A stretch of 64,000 nucleotides of DNA from Dolomedes plantarius (taxonomy: Eukaryota > Arthropoda > Arachnida > Araneae > Dolomedidae). A model generated the notes under the pieces. The model saw only the letters and a program-made list of their open reading frames with translations. It did not search any database and was not told where the DNA came from. Shown here one piece after another: positions 41,958 to 53,580 of the stretch. Position 1 is the stretch's first letter; every line of letters starts with the position of its first letter. The translations under genes and the position numbers were made by a program. The stretch covers positions 122,811,727 through 122,875,726 of the forward strand of contig OU015498.1 of NCBI GenBank assembly GCA_907164885.2, in the 5' to 3' direction.

Positions 41958-44368
41958 TTGGTTGGTTGGTTGATTGGGGTTTAATGGCGCAAGGTCCAGA
42001 TAGGACATGCTGCGCCAAACGCGTGGTAAAACCCGAAAAAAGCATAAAGTGAGCATTTTTAGACCATAAACGATTAAAACCTATTAAAAAGATATATACA
42101 TATTAAAAAGTGATTAAAAATTGTAACAATATGGAAAACCACCATATAAACACACAGATATAATGTAAAAATTTGGTTGGTACTGAAAGATGATAAAACT
42201 CGTACATAAATGGTGATTAACCAGTCATATATAAAAAGAGATAAGACAGGCCATATATAATAGGTAAAAAACTAGTCAAAAATAATGACAAAAGAACAGC
42301 GATATAAAAGAAAAATTGATAATATTACTTAAATACAAAAGTCATTAAAACACTGATATGAAAAGAATTTTATTAAAACAATGATAGAGTATGAAGAAAA
42401 AAAAGGGTGAATAAAAGGTGTAAGATATAAAAACAAAAGAAAAGGCGGAGCAAATAAAAAAAATGTGTTGTTCCCGAGGAGTTAGGACTCCTCAAAAACA
42501 ACATCATCGTCCGAGTCCTCGGACGGGTACAATTTTAATTCGACCGTATTCTCCGCGAGCCTGTGGGCGTACTGATTGTTTTTTTAAAATAAAATTTGGA
42601 TCTTTCGCTTTCCTAGAGAGGCCAATGCACTTTCTAGGAACGGCTACTTTTTTCCTATTTTGATTTTTAGGGATTGGGGAGTTCATATCTCTATGATAAG
42701 AACATGACGGATTAGATGAGATAACATTTTGATTAGCGGAAGTTTGAACAGTTTTAGGTTTATTATTTTTAGATGAAGTAGTATGCTTTGGATGTGGAAG
42801 AACAGGAGTATTGGGCGTAGAGTGAGAGACGGAACCTTGTTTAGATCCTTTATGACTATTTTTCGGGGAATCTGAAAAACTTACGGATTGGGATTTATGG
42901 TTATTACTTTTCTGTTTATTAGATGTAGAATGCATGTCAGTCTGTGTAGAGACTGTACACATAACTTTCTTTGGGACAGCAGCAGAAGAATAAGAAACTC
43001 CTACTCTGGGACTCCGAGCGTCAATCTGTTTACGCATTTCGATATATGAAATGTTATTCTGGGCCCGAAGAGTTTGGATCTCCTTTTCCAAGATCCACTT
43101 CGGACACGCGCGTGAGTACGAAGTGTGTTCACCTTGGCAATTCACACATTTTACTTGCGCGTTGCACGTCTCTGATGAATGGCCAGACTGGGCACAACGG
43201 GCACAGACCAAGGAACCACGACACGATGCTTTCGAGGACCGAAACGTTAGCACTGAAAGCAACGGAGAAGGTTCGGCACATATGGTCGTACGGGACATCG
43301 TAGATACCCAGCTATAATAAAAGATGGTAATTTTGGAGTGTCGATGTGAGGATGAGATGCTTCGTGGGAATTGCATTCCCATCACAACGGATAGTAATTC
43401 GACGGACAGTAGACACGAGTTGGTCGCGTAAATTCTCCCACATTTCATCTTCAGAGGTATGGAGTAGGTCAGCCTCCGATATAACCCCTCGCGAAGAATT
43501 AAGGTATGCGTGGGGAGCCACAGAGACGGCCATGTTTCCAAACCTGGTGACTCTTGAGAACTGCGCAGCTTTTGTGGCAGTGGACACTTCAACTAACAGA
43601 TCTCCAGAACGGAGTTTCTTAACACTCTGGACGTTTCCTACGGACGCGGAGAGACATTTCTGTATCAGAAAAGGCGAAACAGTAGCGAAAGTTCCTTCCA
43701 TACATTTTATAATGAAAAATCGAGTCGTTTGTTGCTCCCTCGAAGGGAGAGAAAATTGAATTTCCAGTGGGGATTTATCCCTCATCGTGGGATTTTGCAA
43801 AAAAGAATCCATATAAAGGGGGCTTAAAATTCAGTTCTTGGCCGCACCACCCACCACGGAGCCCAACAAGGGGATGCAGGATCCTGCACCAATGCTAGCC
43901 GAGAACTATACGCTTGCGAAGAGACCCTGAAGCAGACTCCACCCTTAGCGAGATGCCCAGTAATCGTAACGATTGCTTGGATCCTAGCCGAAGGCAAAGT
44001 CAACGACCAGCCGATTGATACAATAGGGAACCACTATGTACCTCCCGTTTACCTGAAGCGGGGGCCAAAGCAGTGTATCGGGATACCAAAACTGTCCCTC
44101 AACTGCCAGGATTCCCTTTTCCAGGGACACGGGTCTCCACGCACGGCAAACACTTGGGTGATATACACATCATTAGAAGCTAGAAGCAACAGAGAGGCAA
44201 CAGCTTCTAATGAGGTGCCCTCGCCTCCGAAGAGGAACTACACCGAGGGAAAAAAATAAAAAAGTAAAGGAAGAGAGGAGAGGAAAAAGGAAAGGAGACA
44301 TAGTTCGCTGGGGTACCTCGGGATTGCGACACCCATGTTTACCTAAAGAAGGCAAACCCCCTGAGGGG
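41958..44368 (-). mobile_element. Jockey-like non-LTR element lacking ORF2, minus strand
   Basis: A 14-bp direct repeat CGAACTCGAGTCGG flanks it (41944-41957 and 44369-44382). On the minus strand it runs from a 5' region (44368-43813) through a broken ORF1 to a 3' end with a strong hairpin (TTGGCGCAGCATGTCC paired with GGACCTTGCGCCA) and a (CCAA)n tail. Target duplication of this length plus simple-repeat tail is the mark of target-primed insertion. No reverse transcriptase or endonuclease is present, so it moved with help from a relative or was internally deleted. GGCGC hairpin 3' ends of this kind are, to my knowledge, frequent in arachnid elements. Confidence 0.85.
42504..43812 (-). pseudogene. 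ORF1 (nucleic-acid-binding protein) of Jockey-like element, frameshifted
   Basis: A first frame of 166 codons (MDSFLQNPTMRDKSP; 43812 down to about 43330) holds the RRM-like N-terminal half (RFFIIKCMEGTF, WENLRDQLVSTVRRI). A second frame, open from 43592 to 42504, holds the zinc knuckles from about 43205 on: CARCAQSGHSSETC (CX2CX4HX4C) and a CX2CX3HX6C knuckle from CVNCQGEH to ACPKW. A long serine/lysine/asparagine-rich tail follows. Between about 43330 and 43210 the true reading lies in the third frame, which includes the remnant of another knuckle (LRCFQC) cut by a stop. At least two frameshifts and one stop make it non-functional. Confidence 0.8.
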
Positions 44369-44849
44369 CGAACTCGAGTCGGATTTTTGACGTCGGAATG
44401 GGCGCCGGGCTTGATCTCACATAGACGATCCATTCCAATAAAAATCAGATTAAAAGGCAAACGAAATCAGTATCAAATTTTTCTTTCTGGTATTTATTTT
44501 CCTTTATTAAAAAAAATCTTCTTCAGACTGGTGGCAGTAGTGTATGCTTACTTTTATACGATTTCAGTGACATTTAATTATAGAGCTTCTTATTATCTAT
44601 ATATATAAAAGAGCTTGTCTGTTTGTTTGTCCGCTATAGAATCATAGACTGTTTCACCCACCGTGACCAAATTCGGCACAGTTAATGTTTAGGACCCGAG
44701 AAACTTAAATCAGGAAAAACGAAATTTGGGGCTCAATTAGTTTTTTTTAATTGATTTTTTAAGGATTTTTGTGCCCCTAAGCGCACCTCTTAAATGTGGA
44801 TACAGCCCCTTCACCACAACCAGTCAAATTCAATACGCGGGGGAAAAGA

Positions 44850-44973
44850 AGTTTGTTCTGAGGGGTGATCTGGGATGGTTTGAGAGTTGGTCTGGGGGGG
44901 AGGGTGAAGTGTTTATTTTATTTTTCTTACGTTTAGTGGAGTCGTAAGTCTAAAAAGGTTGAGAACCGCTGCT
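44850..44973 (-). repeat. hAT-like terminus nested in the Helitron
   Basis: Ends AAGGTTGAGAACCGCTG, inverted CAGCGGTTCTCAACCTT, a common hAT-MITE end. The opposite end and duplication are not found, so it is a truncated copy; the left limit is approximate. Confidence 0.55.
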
Positions 44974-45256
44974 TTAGACAATTTTAGACAATGGCGTTCA
45001 AACTAATAGAACTTAATAAAATTTGGAAAATAAAGGAATTATTTATTCCATGAAATACTTATTCCGTATTGAATTACTTATTCCGTGAAATCATATAAGA
45101 TAAATCTTTTAGAGTTTTGGTGTTTTTTAAGCAGTGGGAGGAAAAGCTCTTTAAACAGAAAAACATAACGACACATAACTTTCATACCGAACTATTAGTC
45201 CATTAGTTATTTTAAGGCATAAGAAAATTAATGAAATTATTTTTAAAGAATGAATG

Positions 45257-45437
45257 CCTGGGTAGATATATAGATATAAAATTTTTCATGCTTTCCATCA
45301 AAAAAATACTGGGTATATCATTTCAGTAGAAACACACTAAGCTGTCTGGCCAGATGAACATGAAGAGCAGGGGGGTGCAGCCCAGTATTTTTTTGATGGA
45401 ATGCATAAAAAATTTTATATCTATATATCTACCCAGG
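45257..45437. repeat. 57-bp inverted repeat next to Helitron 3' end
   Basis: Arms 45257-45313 and 45381-45437 are near-perfect reverse complements (CCTGGGTAGATATATAGATA to ATACTGGG), with a 67-bp loop. The right arm runs into the Helitron's own terminal hairpin. Confidence 0.85.
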
Positions 45438-45745
45438 CAACGCCGGGTAATAATGCTAGTAATACATAAAGCTCTATTTTATAAGCACATTTTGCCATGG
45501 TATTTTCACTACATGTTTTTCATATGAATATTGTTATACACATAAAAAATATCTGAACAGTTGTAAATTTTGTTTTAAAAAAATTTAAAAATTCAAAGTT
45601 TGAAGCAAGTGTAGTGTTTGGTCTGTTTATAGAACAAGATGCCACATTTTCATAACTGCTGTCTCTTTTGTACAAAGGAAAGTTTCCAAATTAGTTATTT
45701 AATTTAAAATTAGTTATTTAATTAGTTATTTAATTTTAAAAAAAT

Positions 45746-45864
45746 CATAATATTTCATATTTTAAGGACCCCGCCAGACAGTCAATGCGAGGAGAAGGGC
45801 CCTAACTGAATTCATTATGTGCCCTTCCCCCCTAAAAAAAATTTAGAAGCACGCTACGCCAATG
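45746..45864. repeat. Unclassified DNA-type repeat terminus (copy 2)
   Basis: Second copy of 391-530, ending AGAAGCACGCTACGCC. Confidence 0.5.
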
Positions 45865-45954
45865 CTTATCTGTATTCTGAAATAAGAGCTTTACAATGTT
45901 TCCAAAAATCACTGAAATATACTAAAAAAGGGGAAAAACACTGATTTTAAAAAA

Positions 45955-46285
45955 ATGTCAGGTAGTCTCTTCTAACGAAACTACCCCGGGTTATTAACGT
46001 AGGATTACTTATCGTTGCTTACCTCTTTTGTATGTGTATATGTATGTATGTGTTACGTATATACGTATAAATGTACGTATGTATATACACACATATATGT
46101 ATCTCAAAATTTTGACGCATTTTGGTACTTTTCTGTTCCACTGTTTATTGCTTGCCCAAACGATACAGGCTGGGTTTCGCGCGCTGCCAAAATTATAACT
46201 CGCGACGACTGACGGTTTTAGAGCCTGAACTTTTGCTTTCCAGAGGACCGTTATGCTGGAACGTAATCCTACGTTAAAATGTTTA
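45955..46285 (-). repeat. Microsatellite-bearing repeat, copy 3
   Basis: Inverse orientation to copies 1 and 2: hairpin GTAGTCTCTTCTAACGAAAC first, then AACGTAGGATTACTTATCG, a TA/TG microsatellite, TCAAAATTTTGACGC, CAAAATTATAACTCG and finally GGAACGTAATCCTACGTT. Short and without nested insertions, so it shows the basic layout. Confidence 0.7.
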
Positions 46286-46654
46286 AAAATTTCATTTATA
46301 AAAAATTACTAACTCATCTTTGCTTTTTCTAACTACATAAACTTCCAGAGACTTCTCGTTCAGTCCGACTGAGATCGGACTCACTGTAATTTGAAATTAA
46401 TCGAACTCGGACCTTGTAAACAGAGCCCAAACTCGCCACCAATATGGATAATTTTAATTACAAAGATGTTGATAATAATTTTTGTATAGAGAGCACAGCA
46501 ATAACAAAGGGAAAAATATTAAATTTATGAAAAAGGTGTTTTCCTTAAGGAAGATATAAATAAAAATTATGTTTTCGAAGAGAACGTATTTTACATTTAC
46601 ATTGACCCATAGAGGTCCTGCAGTTAGCTAGATGGTTAAGGAAGTTCTAAATAA
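46286..46654. other. Non-coding stretch
   Basis: Nothing recognisable. Confidence 0.35.
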
Positions 46655-46972
46655 TTGTCATTGTCAGATAGCCTGAACTTTCCTGCAAAGCGCTACCGGA
46701 TTCATTTTATAAATTTCGTCCACCGAAGGAATTTATGATCGTTTAAAACACACTATACCAGATTTTTCTCCGAATAATTAAAATTTTAAAATATTAATTG
46801 CATCTTTTAAAAAAAAACGAAAAAGGTAGACAAATGTAAAATTTCTTTCTCTATGACGGAGTACAATTTTTGAAAAAAAGTCTTTGATTCCAAGTCGGCA
46901 ATCCGTGGACAAATTTTCTCCATAGGTTAACATTGAGGTGAGCTAATCAAATGGGGTTAGTACATAGCAGCC
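46655..46972. mobile_element. TTAA-type MITE, truncated copy 2
   Basis: Matches 50485-50794 closely, from TGTCAGATAGCCTGA to TACATAGCAGCC followed by TTAA (46973-46976). The left terminus is missing. Confidence 0.7.
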
Positions 46973-46976
46973 TTAA

Positions 46977-47395
46977 GAAATCAGAGGTTTGCAAGTTTAC
47001 TTGTTATTTATTCCATTTGCCGTATGATTCTATTACACATTATGTTAAATTTTGATTTACTTTTTTTGGGTGTAATGTATTATGTTCTTTAGGAAAAATT
47101 GTAAGCGGGAATAGCGAAACAGGAACCTTCAATACCTTTAAAAATTTCAATATTTTCCCATATGTATCCGGTATATAATGCAATGAGCACTACCTACGGG
47201 AGGGTATGTATTTATTGATTCTTTCAAAATTTACGAATCTTCTTTTATTTAGGAACGTACATCCAAGCAAATGGGAGGTTCCGAACCACCCTACTCTCCC
47301 CTTAGGCACCTGATTAGTTTCCTAAAATTAGCCATACGAATTCGAACCACTATTATTAATCTCATATAAAATATTTGGGTTTTTTTTTCATAAAC
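46977..47395. other. Non-coding stretch
   Basis: Nothing recognisable. Confidence 0.35.
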
Positions 47396-47406
47396 AGTTT
47401 CCAACA

Positions 47407-47632
47407 GTTTTCGCCACATTGTTTAGAGGTTAGTGTCGTGAACTGCCATGCAGTGGGCTCGGGTTCAAATCCCGATTAAGACTTGGGCGTTTCCGTGTCG
47501 TCCCCCTCATAGGGAGCAATGCTGGCTCACCTATAAGGTGCTCCTATAATAAAATAGCCAGCAAACCAGTGATGAATTCCATAGGCGAATGTCTTCCGAC
47601 AAATTGCCTCCGCATTAGTAAAAAAAAAAAGA
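47407..47632 (+). mobile_element. Complete tRNA-derived SINE with 11-bp duplication
   Basis: AGTTTCCAACA at 47396-47406 and 47633-47643 is the target duplication. Inside are an A-box-like region (GAGGTTAGTGTCGTGAAC), a B box GGGTTCAAATCCC, a non-tRNA body and a poly-A tail. 226 bp. Confidence 0.87.
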
Positions 47633-47683
47633 AGTTTCCAACATTATCAGTTAAAAATTATTTTAGCATATAAGAAAAAATCT

Positions 47684-47924
47684 GGTGCCCGATATGAAGG
47701 CCTTAAGTCAAAAAAAGTTATTTTTAGATATTTGTTAGTATTGATAAAAAAAAAAATCTTTTGACTTTTATAAAAGGCTTAAGTCTATCAATTTTGTATA
47801 CAAAAGTACATTTCTTTAAACAAAAGACTCAAGTCGAAATTATTGTTCTGCGATTGGTATAAAAGCCAATAACTTGGTGTATTTAAATCACTGTTTTTGA
47901 CTTAAGCCCTTTATACCGAGCACC
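47684..47924 (+). mobile_element. 241-bp TIR MITE with iterated motif (copy 1)
   Basis: GGTGCCCGATATGAAGGCC and, inverted, GGTGCTCGGTATAAAGGGC form the ends, both continuing CTTAAGTCAAAAA. A motif of type ATAAAAGGCTTAAGTC recurs inside. An inverted relative is at 56662-56934. Confidence 0.7.
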
Positions 47925-48668
47925 ATAGAAATATTGTTGTTCTTTATTTAGCTGGCGCTTAAAAATAGCTTGAGGCATTTAAAATATATTTATATCATTT
48001 GGTTTAAAATATACTTTTATCAATTTTTCACTTTTAGCTCTTAATCTTCAACTTATCCACTTAATTTTTATATGACGACTATGGATCGTCATAATTGTAA
48101 TCAAGTTCCAAATTAAAATTGACGTACGGCTGTTGTCATCGCGAGACCCAGGGCCGTGTTAAAAAATTAACTGAAAGAGATTCAATGTCAAGAACATTAC
48201 TCAGCAAAAACGGGGGAGTTTTCTATACCTGAAATTGCAATTTTTCCCACTGAACTATAAGTTTTTTTTCCTCAGTAATTATATATGAGTAAGTAAGTAC
48301 TTTTCTTGAGTAAGTACTTTTACTTTCTGTGCATGCAGCTGTCATCTTCACCTAGCTCTTAAATATTCATGATGATCCAAACAACTTCTGATGATTTTAA
48401 TGACAGATGTAGTTTATAGTATAAAAATAACCATTTAAGCTCGTTATATTTAATGAATAAAAAGGAAAAAGCTGTACAGAAAAATTTTATCTTCTGATCC
48501 AGCTACTCTGAAACTTTTTTTTAATTGAACTCCTCCGTTATGATTAAAAGTCTAATGCACCCTTGCGATCGAATTACTTATTGGTTTACCGCGACCTGAT
48601 TGATTCTCTCTTTTCTTTTTTTTAAAATTTTGCCACTAATCTCTCGTGTGCTTGTATATTCCAAAGAG
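47925..48668. other. Non-coding stretch
   Basis: Nothing recognisable. Confidence 0.35.
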
Positions 48669-48670
48669 TA

Positions 48671-49644
48671 GGGGAAACCCTTGTACCTAGGGCCGGCTAT
48701 TTTCAAATGGCAGTATCTTTACTTATAACTAACTTACAATAATAACAATAGTTTTTATACATTACGTGCTTTATTCTCTTTAAATAAAAATCACATCAAG
48801 TGTAGAAAAAAAAACTTGTAAATGATATCGAAAATTTAAAAAAAATTACAAATGGCCCTAGGTACAATAACACTATTGTACATAGGGCCAGTTATTTCCA
48901 AACACTGAAATTGTTGTTTACAATAAATAAAAAAAGTTTGTATGTATTATTTCTTTCATGCACAACTTCTAAAATCTTAGTAAAGAAGAAATGTTAATTG
49001 TAGGCAATGTCTTAAAGGAGGAAATGTTTATCATTTCATCACTTTCTAATGTATGTTTTTCTCCATTGTCTTCTTAATGATCCCACATAAATTTTCTGTT
49101 TCAAACACAGATTTCGAAACCTTTTTTTTTATCAATTTTTTCAATAATTGTGCTTGATTTTCATCTTTCTCTGGGGTATCAGTGAGAATTCTACACTTGC
49201 CAAGTTTTCGTCCACCTCTTTTCTACCAGAGGCCATGGCCCTAGGTACAAGACAAGATTATGGCCCTAGGTACAAGATGTTGTTGTTTTTTGGCAAAATG
49301 GCTTCCATAGCCAAAGACCTGCAGAAACCAAACTTTGTTTTTATATAATTTTTTCCTTTATTGATTACAAAAAATATCTGCTATACATTAAAACATAAGT
49401 TTGCACTTAATTTCACAAAATAAAACTTCAAATTGGAGTGAAAAAATTTAGTTTTGATCATCAAATCAAGACTTTCTTTTCTATTTAACTATAGCTTCTT
49501 CTTGCTTTCATTAAAAATGGCTGTTATGATTTGAAACAATGTTGTCACTCACTCCAATGAGTAAAAATGCTGTAAAATAATAATTATATAAATAAAGCAT
49601 GGTGGTCCTAGGTACACGATGGCCCTAGGTACTAGAGTTTCCCC
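48671..49644. mobile_element. TA-target TIR element with seven copies of its terminal motif
   Basis: GGGGAAACCCTTGTACCTAG at the left and GGGGAAACTCTAGTACCTAG inverted at the right are flanked by TA (48669-48670, 49645-49646). The core GGCCCTAGGTACAA occurs seven times in both orientations (about 48680, 48853, 48873, 49226, 49250, 49602, 49619). 974 bp; the 66-codon frame inside is not convincing. Confidence 0.82.
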
Positions 49645-49794
49645 TACGCCTACAGTTCAAAAACCATTGTTTTAACGCATATGCTATTAATAAACTCCCG
49701 TTATAAAGATCCTTTTTTTTATATCGATTCCTAAATTACGGAAAATGGATATAGTACCAAACTTATATTCAGCAGTTGAAACGGATTAGGTCTG

Positions 49795-49965
49795 GTTTGG
49801 AGCGCTACAGTCATTCTTTGCTACACGAGGGCTAATTAGACCGGGAGCTACAGCTTAAAGCCGATTCCGAAAGGCTACAAACATCCATGCCAAAAGTGGG
49901 ACTCGAACCCCAAGACTCTGATGCCGAATGCCAGCACCCTAAGCCATTCGGTCATCGTACAGCTG
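49795..49965 (-). repeat. tRNA-derived SINE (family 2), minus strand
   Basis: On the minus strand a tRNA-like head (ATGGCTTAGG-like A box; GGGGTTCGAGTCCCAC B box) is followed by TTTGGCATGGATG and GCTTTAAGCTGTAGC. Better preserved than the copies at 3587 and 4497. Confidence 0.75.
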
Positions 49966-49984
49966 AAACCGATTAGGTAGACAA

Positions 49985-50130
49985 TAAATTAGAAAATATA
50001 TTTTCTGAAGTGAAAATGTGGTGGTAGTTCTATCACACGGGTAAGTCCATGCCTTCTCCGAGATTCGAACCCGAGCCCACACGGTGTAGCCCAATTCAAC
50101 GGACTGCGGTGATCCCCCCATAATACATTT
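49985..50130 (-). repeat. Second tRNA-like repeat, minus strand
   Basis: On the minus strand GATCACCGCAGTCCG, then GGGCTCGGGTTCGAATCTCG (B box) and AAGGCATGGACTTACC. It resembles a tRNA-derived SINE of another family; a single copy here. Confidence 0.5.
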
Positions 50131-50240
50131 CTAATTGAAAAGTATTCCATGTTGACTTTATCACAAAGGGAAGCCAATAATTCTGATTTTAAAAATCTGA
50201 GCGTGATAGATCATGAATGAAAATGTTCATGATTTATTAA

Positions 50241-50794
50241 GGCTGCTATGTACTAAGAAAAAAAATCGTATTTCCCTTTTACTCTTCTTGCAGACTATTG
50301 TGGTGGGAGGAGTCCAGTTGACAGTTCGAGAATCCCCTCCCCCCTTAGGATTGACATTTTGAGGGATTGTAATGGCTCTCTCTCTATAGGGGGTTAAGCG
50401 CTGCCCCCAAATTTTTTATTTAAAATATAATTTTTGTCAACTATTTACAGTTACGTAAATGCTGTTAATCAAATAAAATTGGTATTGTCAGATAGCCTGA
50501 TCTTTTCTGCAAAGTGCTACAGGATTCATTTTATAAATTTCGTCCACCGAAGGAATTTATGAGCGTTTTAAATACAGTATACCAGATTTTTATCCGAATA
50601 ATTTAAATTTTAAAATATTAATTGTATTTTTTTAAAAAACAAAAAATGTAAACAAATGTAAAATTTCTTTCTCTATGACGGAGTACAATTTTTTAAAAAA
50701 AATCTTTGAATACAAGTCGGCAATCCGTGGACAAATTTTCTCCATAGATTAACATTAAGGTGAGCGAATCCAATGGGGTTAGTACATGGCAGCC
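50241..50794. mobile_element. TTAA-type MITE, copy 3
   Basis: TTAA at 50237-50240 and 50795-50798. Left GGCTGCTATGTACTAA, right inverted GGCTGCCATGTACTAACCC. The inner part from 50485 matches copies 1 and 2. The segment 50280-50420 is an unrelated insertion, ending GGGGGTTAAGCGCTGCCCCC. Confidence 0.78.
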
Positions 50795-50874
50795 TTAAAG
50801 ATAGCGAAAGTGGTGTTATTCAGAGAACATGAACAGAATGTACGGAATTAAATTGTCTAATTGTCTTAAAAACC

Positions 50875-51535
50875 CGGAAAGGATCAATCCGTTTCAAATC
50901 GCCAAATTTGGCAAGGCAAAGTTGCTCGACATTTTTAATTTTCCTAATTTTTTAGCCAATTTTTCGTCACAGTTTTATGAGTTGAAAAACATGATTAAAA
51001 TTTTTTTTACCTTATAATTTTTTTTGGACGGCCATTTTTAACCAGCTAGGGAGTAATTTTGGGGGGGAAAACGTGTTTCACAGAAAATGCTGTAGCTACT
51101 TTATTTTTATACCTATCAAGATGAATAAAAAACTAAAATATTCAGCAGCATAAAATTTTCTACATTTTAGATTAGTAGAGAATTTTCATTAGACTTGATA
51201 ATCTAGACCAAAAAATGTTTGAAAACGTTGGAAATAAAAGGTCAAACACCCCATTTCGCTACCCTTATTTTTTAAGAAGGAAAGACTCACCTTAAATATT
51301 TTTTTCTTGCACAAATATATCTTAGGGCTACTTGTAAAAATTTCAATCTTGAAAACCTTTTCCTTTTTTTCGTACAGCTTATCAAAAGCCGTGTTAAGCC
51401 TGTTTTTGGCAGTTTTCACTAATTAATATCCCAAAAGGGATTGAGTAAAAAATTCTGAAAACTTAGGATAATAAACATCTTTGGAATATAAATCTACCAT
51501 ATAAATTTTATGAGTGAGACTTCACTGGTTTTAGT
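50875..51535. repeat. Left inverted arm
   Basis: Inverted match of 53890-54540. Confidence 0.75.
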
Positions 51536-52040
51536 GTGGTAGAACATTAAATTTATGAAAAAAATTGTGCTAATTTTTTTGGACTAGTCACTTTCAAAAT
51601 CAGTATTAAAGCCTTTTGTTCTTGTTTCAACAACAAAAACATAAATGTTTTGTTAGATCTCAACCTAAAACTTGTCCCTGAAGCTTATATGCCCCTGATG
51701 CTTATCAGTTAGTGGAAGAAAATAATTTGAATCAATAATTTTCATTACCGATCAGTAAAATAATGAAATTGAATAAAGAAAAGGGATTGTCAGCTTTACA
51801 GAAAAAAGACAGATAAAATTGCAATAGCTGTAAGAAGGAAATTGAAGATTTAGAGGAACAACAAAACTAGACTTGCTCTAAATCAGCTTAAAGGGAGTAT
51901 GAAATTTGAATCGACAAACTAAAAGAAAAATTCTGCTTGGTGAATAAACATGAAAAAATTAAAATCATTTGTATCTCTTACCAGATTTATGATCAATAAA
52001 AGAAAATTAGGGAAATTTTTTTTGTGTTTCTGAGTATCTT

Positions 52041-53580
52041 GTGTTTCTGAGTAAAATACAAACAAGTCAATTAATTAAGAAGCAAGGTCTCCTACCAAAT
52101 CTTTGTAAAAGACCAGGTGGACACAAGATAAGTGAAGAAGTTATCAACTGTGTGATCGAGTTTAATCAAGATGATGGAAACAGTTGTCTCTCCGGTAAAA
52201 AAGAATGTGTCTTAGGTAAAATTAATATTGTGAAGGTATATAAACAAAAAGAGTTAATCTCGATACGCATAAACGAGCAACTTTACAAACAAAGATATCC
52301 AGAACATATAATTGGTAGATCATGGAATTCATGATAGAAGGGTTAAAATTAAACACCAATTACCCGACTTTGTTAGACTTTTTTGTGTGTGACATTGAGA
52401 GTGAAATCTGCATGCTGTATAAGTGCTTGGGATTTCTCGGACCATTAGTACTTCTTGAAGTCTTAATGAATGAGATTGTTACTTGCCTGATGAAATAAGT
52501 TTCAAACAGTGGATCAAGACAGATAGAGCTGATCTTATCACATTTTTTACCTAGTGATGAGTTTCTACAAACTCTTGTGGAAAAACTGATCTCATTAAAA
52601 TCACATCATTTTATATCAAAGGTCTAAGCTCAACACTTTAGAGTACTGAAGGACAATCTTACAGATTTTGAATGTATAGTTATTGGGGACTTCTCAGGGA
52701 ATTATACTTTTACGGTCCAAGATGAAATTCAAATCTTTCATTGGACCGATTCACAGGCTAAACTACATCCTTTTGTTTGTTATTTTAAGAAACAATCTAA
52801 TCTGCTAAATAATGTTGTATCTAGAATACAGAAGATTATTTACTTTAGTGATGGTGAAAGCAGTTAGTACAAAAATAAAAAGAATTTCTTCAATGTCTGC
52901 CAACACAAACACGATTTTGGCATGGCAGCTGAATGGAACTTTTTTGCATCATCGCACGGAAAAAAATTCCATCGATGGAATAGGTTTAACCACAAAACAG
53001 AAAGTAACAAGAACTAGTCTTCAAAGACCTTACAGTGATCAAATATTCACACCGCAAAATATGTTTAAGTTTTGATGAGAGGAAATATTAAGGGTAAATG
53101 ATATTTTTATCTGCCAGAGGAAATAATACAAAATGAATCTTTGCTTAGAAAAAGGATTTGAATGTTTTGTACCAATCCCAGGGACTCTACGTTATCATCA
53201 GTATGTACCCATAAGGGAAAATCAAATTAGGTGCTATACTTCTTTCAAATGCCAGAGATTAGATGATTTCAAAACCTTAATTGAATTTACAAAAGTCTCA
53301 TCCTTTGACGATAACGACCCCATGGCATGCATTTATGATGATAAATGGTGGATTGGTAGAGACATAGATGAAAGTGAAGACATTTTAGTGCACTTTTTCA
53401 TCCATCAGGACCAGCAACTGCATTTAAGTTATCAAAAAAAATGATAGTGTTTGGGTTCCTGTCACTAAAGTCCTATGCAAATTGACACCGTTTGAAGTGG
53501 CAACTATTTATTGACAAACATTAAATATCCCAGAAAAGGTATGCAATGAAATTTCAGCACTGTTTAATATTGCAAATAGA
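52041..53580 (+). pseudogene. Decayed transposase-like gene of the long-arm element
   Basis: Blocks in three frames resemble a protein family seen as uncharacterised proteins in many invertebrates (my recollection, not a search). In order: KELISIRINEQLYKQRYPEH (to 52334); FCVCDIESEICML near 52390; IVIGDFSGNYTFTVQDEIQ and FHWTDSQAKLHP near 52680-52770; YFSDGESS, a stop, then YKNKKNFFNVCQHKHDFGM and AEWNFFASSHGK near 52840-52970; SLQRPYSDQIFTPQNMFKF (to 53075); and KWWIGRDIDESEDILVHFF with SVWVPVTKVLCKL (53133-53500). The acidic residues in DFSGNY, SDG and AEW could be a D,D,E catalytic triad. Several stops and frameshifts make it inactive. Confidence 0.65.

Larger units (their letters stand above)
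44596..45459 (+). mobile_element. Non-autonomous Helitron, plus strand
   Basis: Starts TCTATATATATAAAAGAG after an A and ends ATGCTAG before a T. CCCAGGCAACGCCGGG, a hairpin, lies just before the end, the classical Helitron 3' terminus. A hAT-like terminus (ending 44973) and a 57-bp inverted repeat (45257-45437) lie inside. 864 bp, no coding capacity. Confidence 0.85.

Noticed and set aside
42971..43759. Plus-strand frames of 88-137 codons
   Set aside because: Antisense shadows of the minus-strand Jockey-like ORF1.
49860..49965. tRNA gene on the minus strand
   Set aside because: A- and B-box-like segments are present but no acceptor stem closes; with relatives at 3587 and 4497 it is a SINE head.
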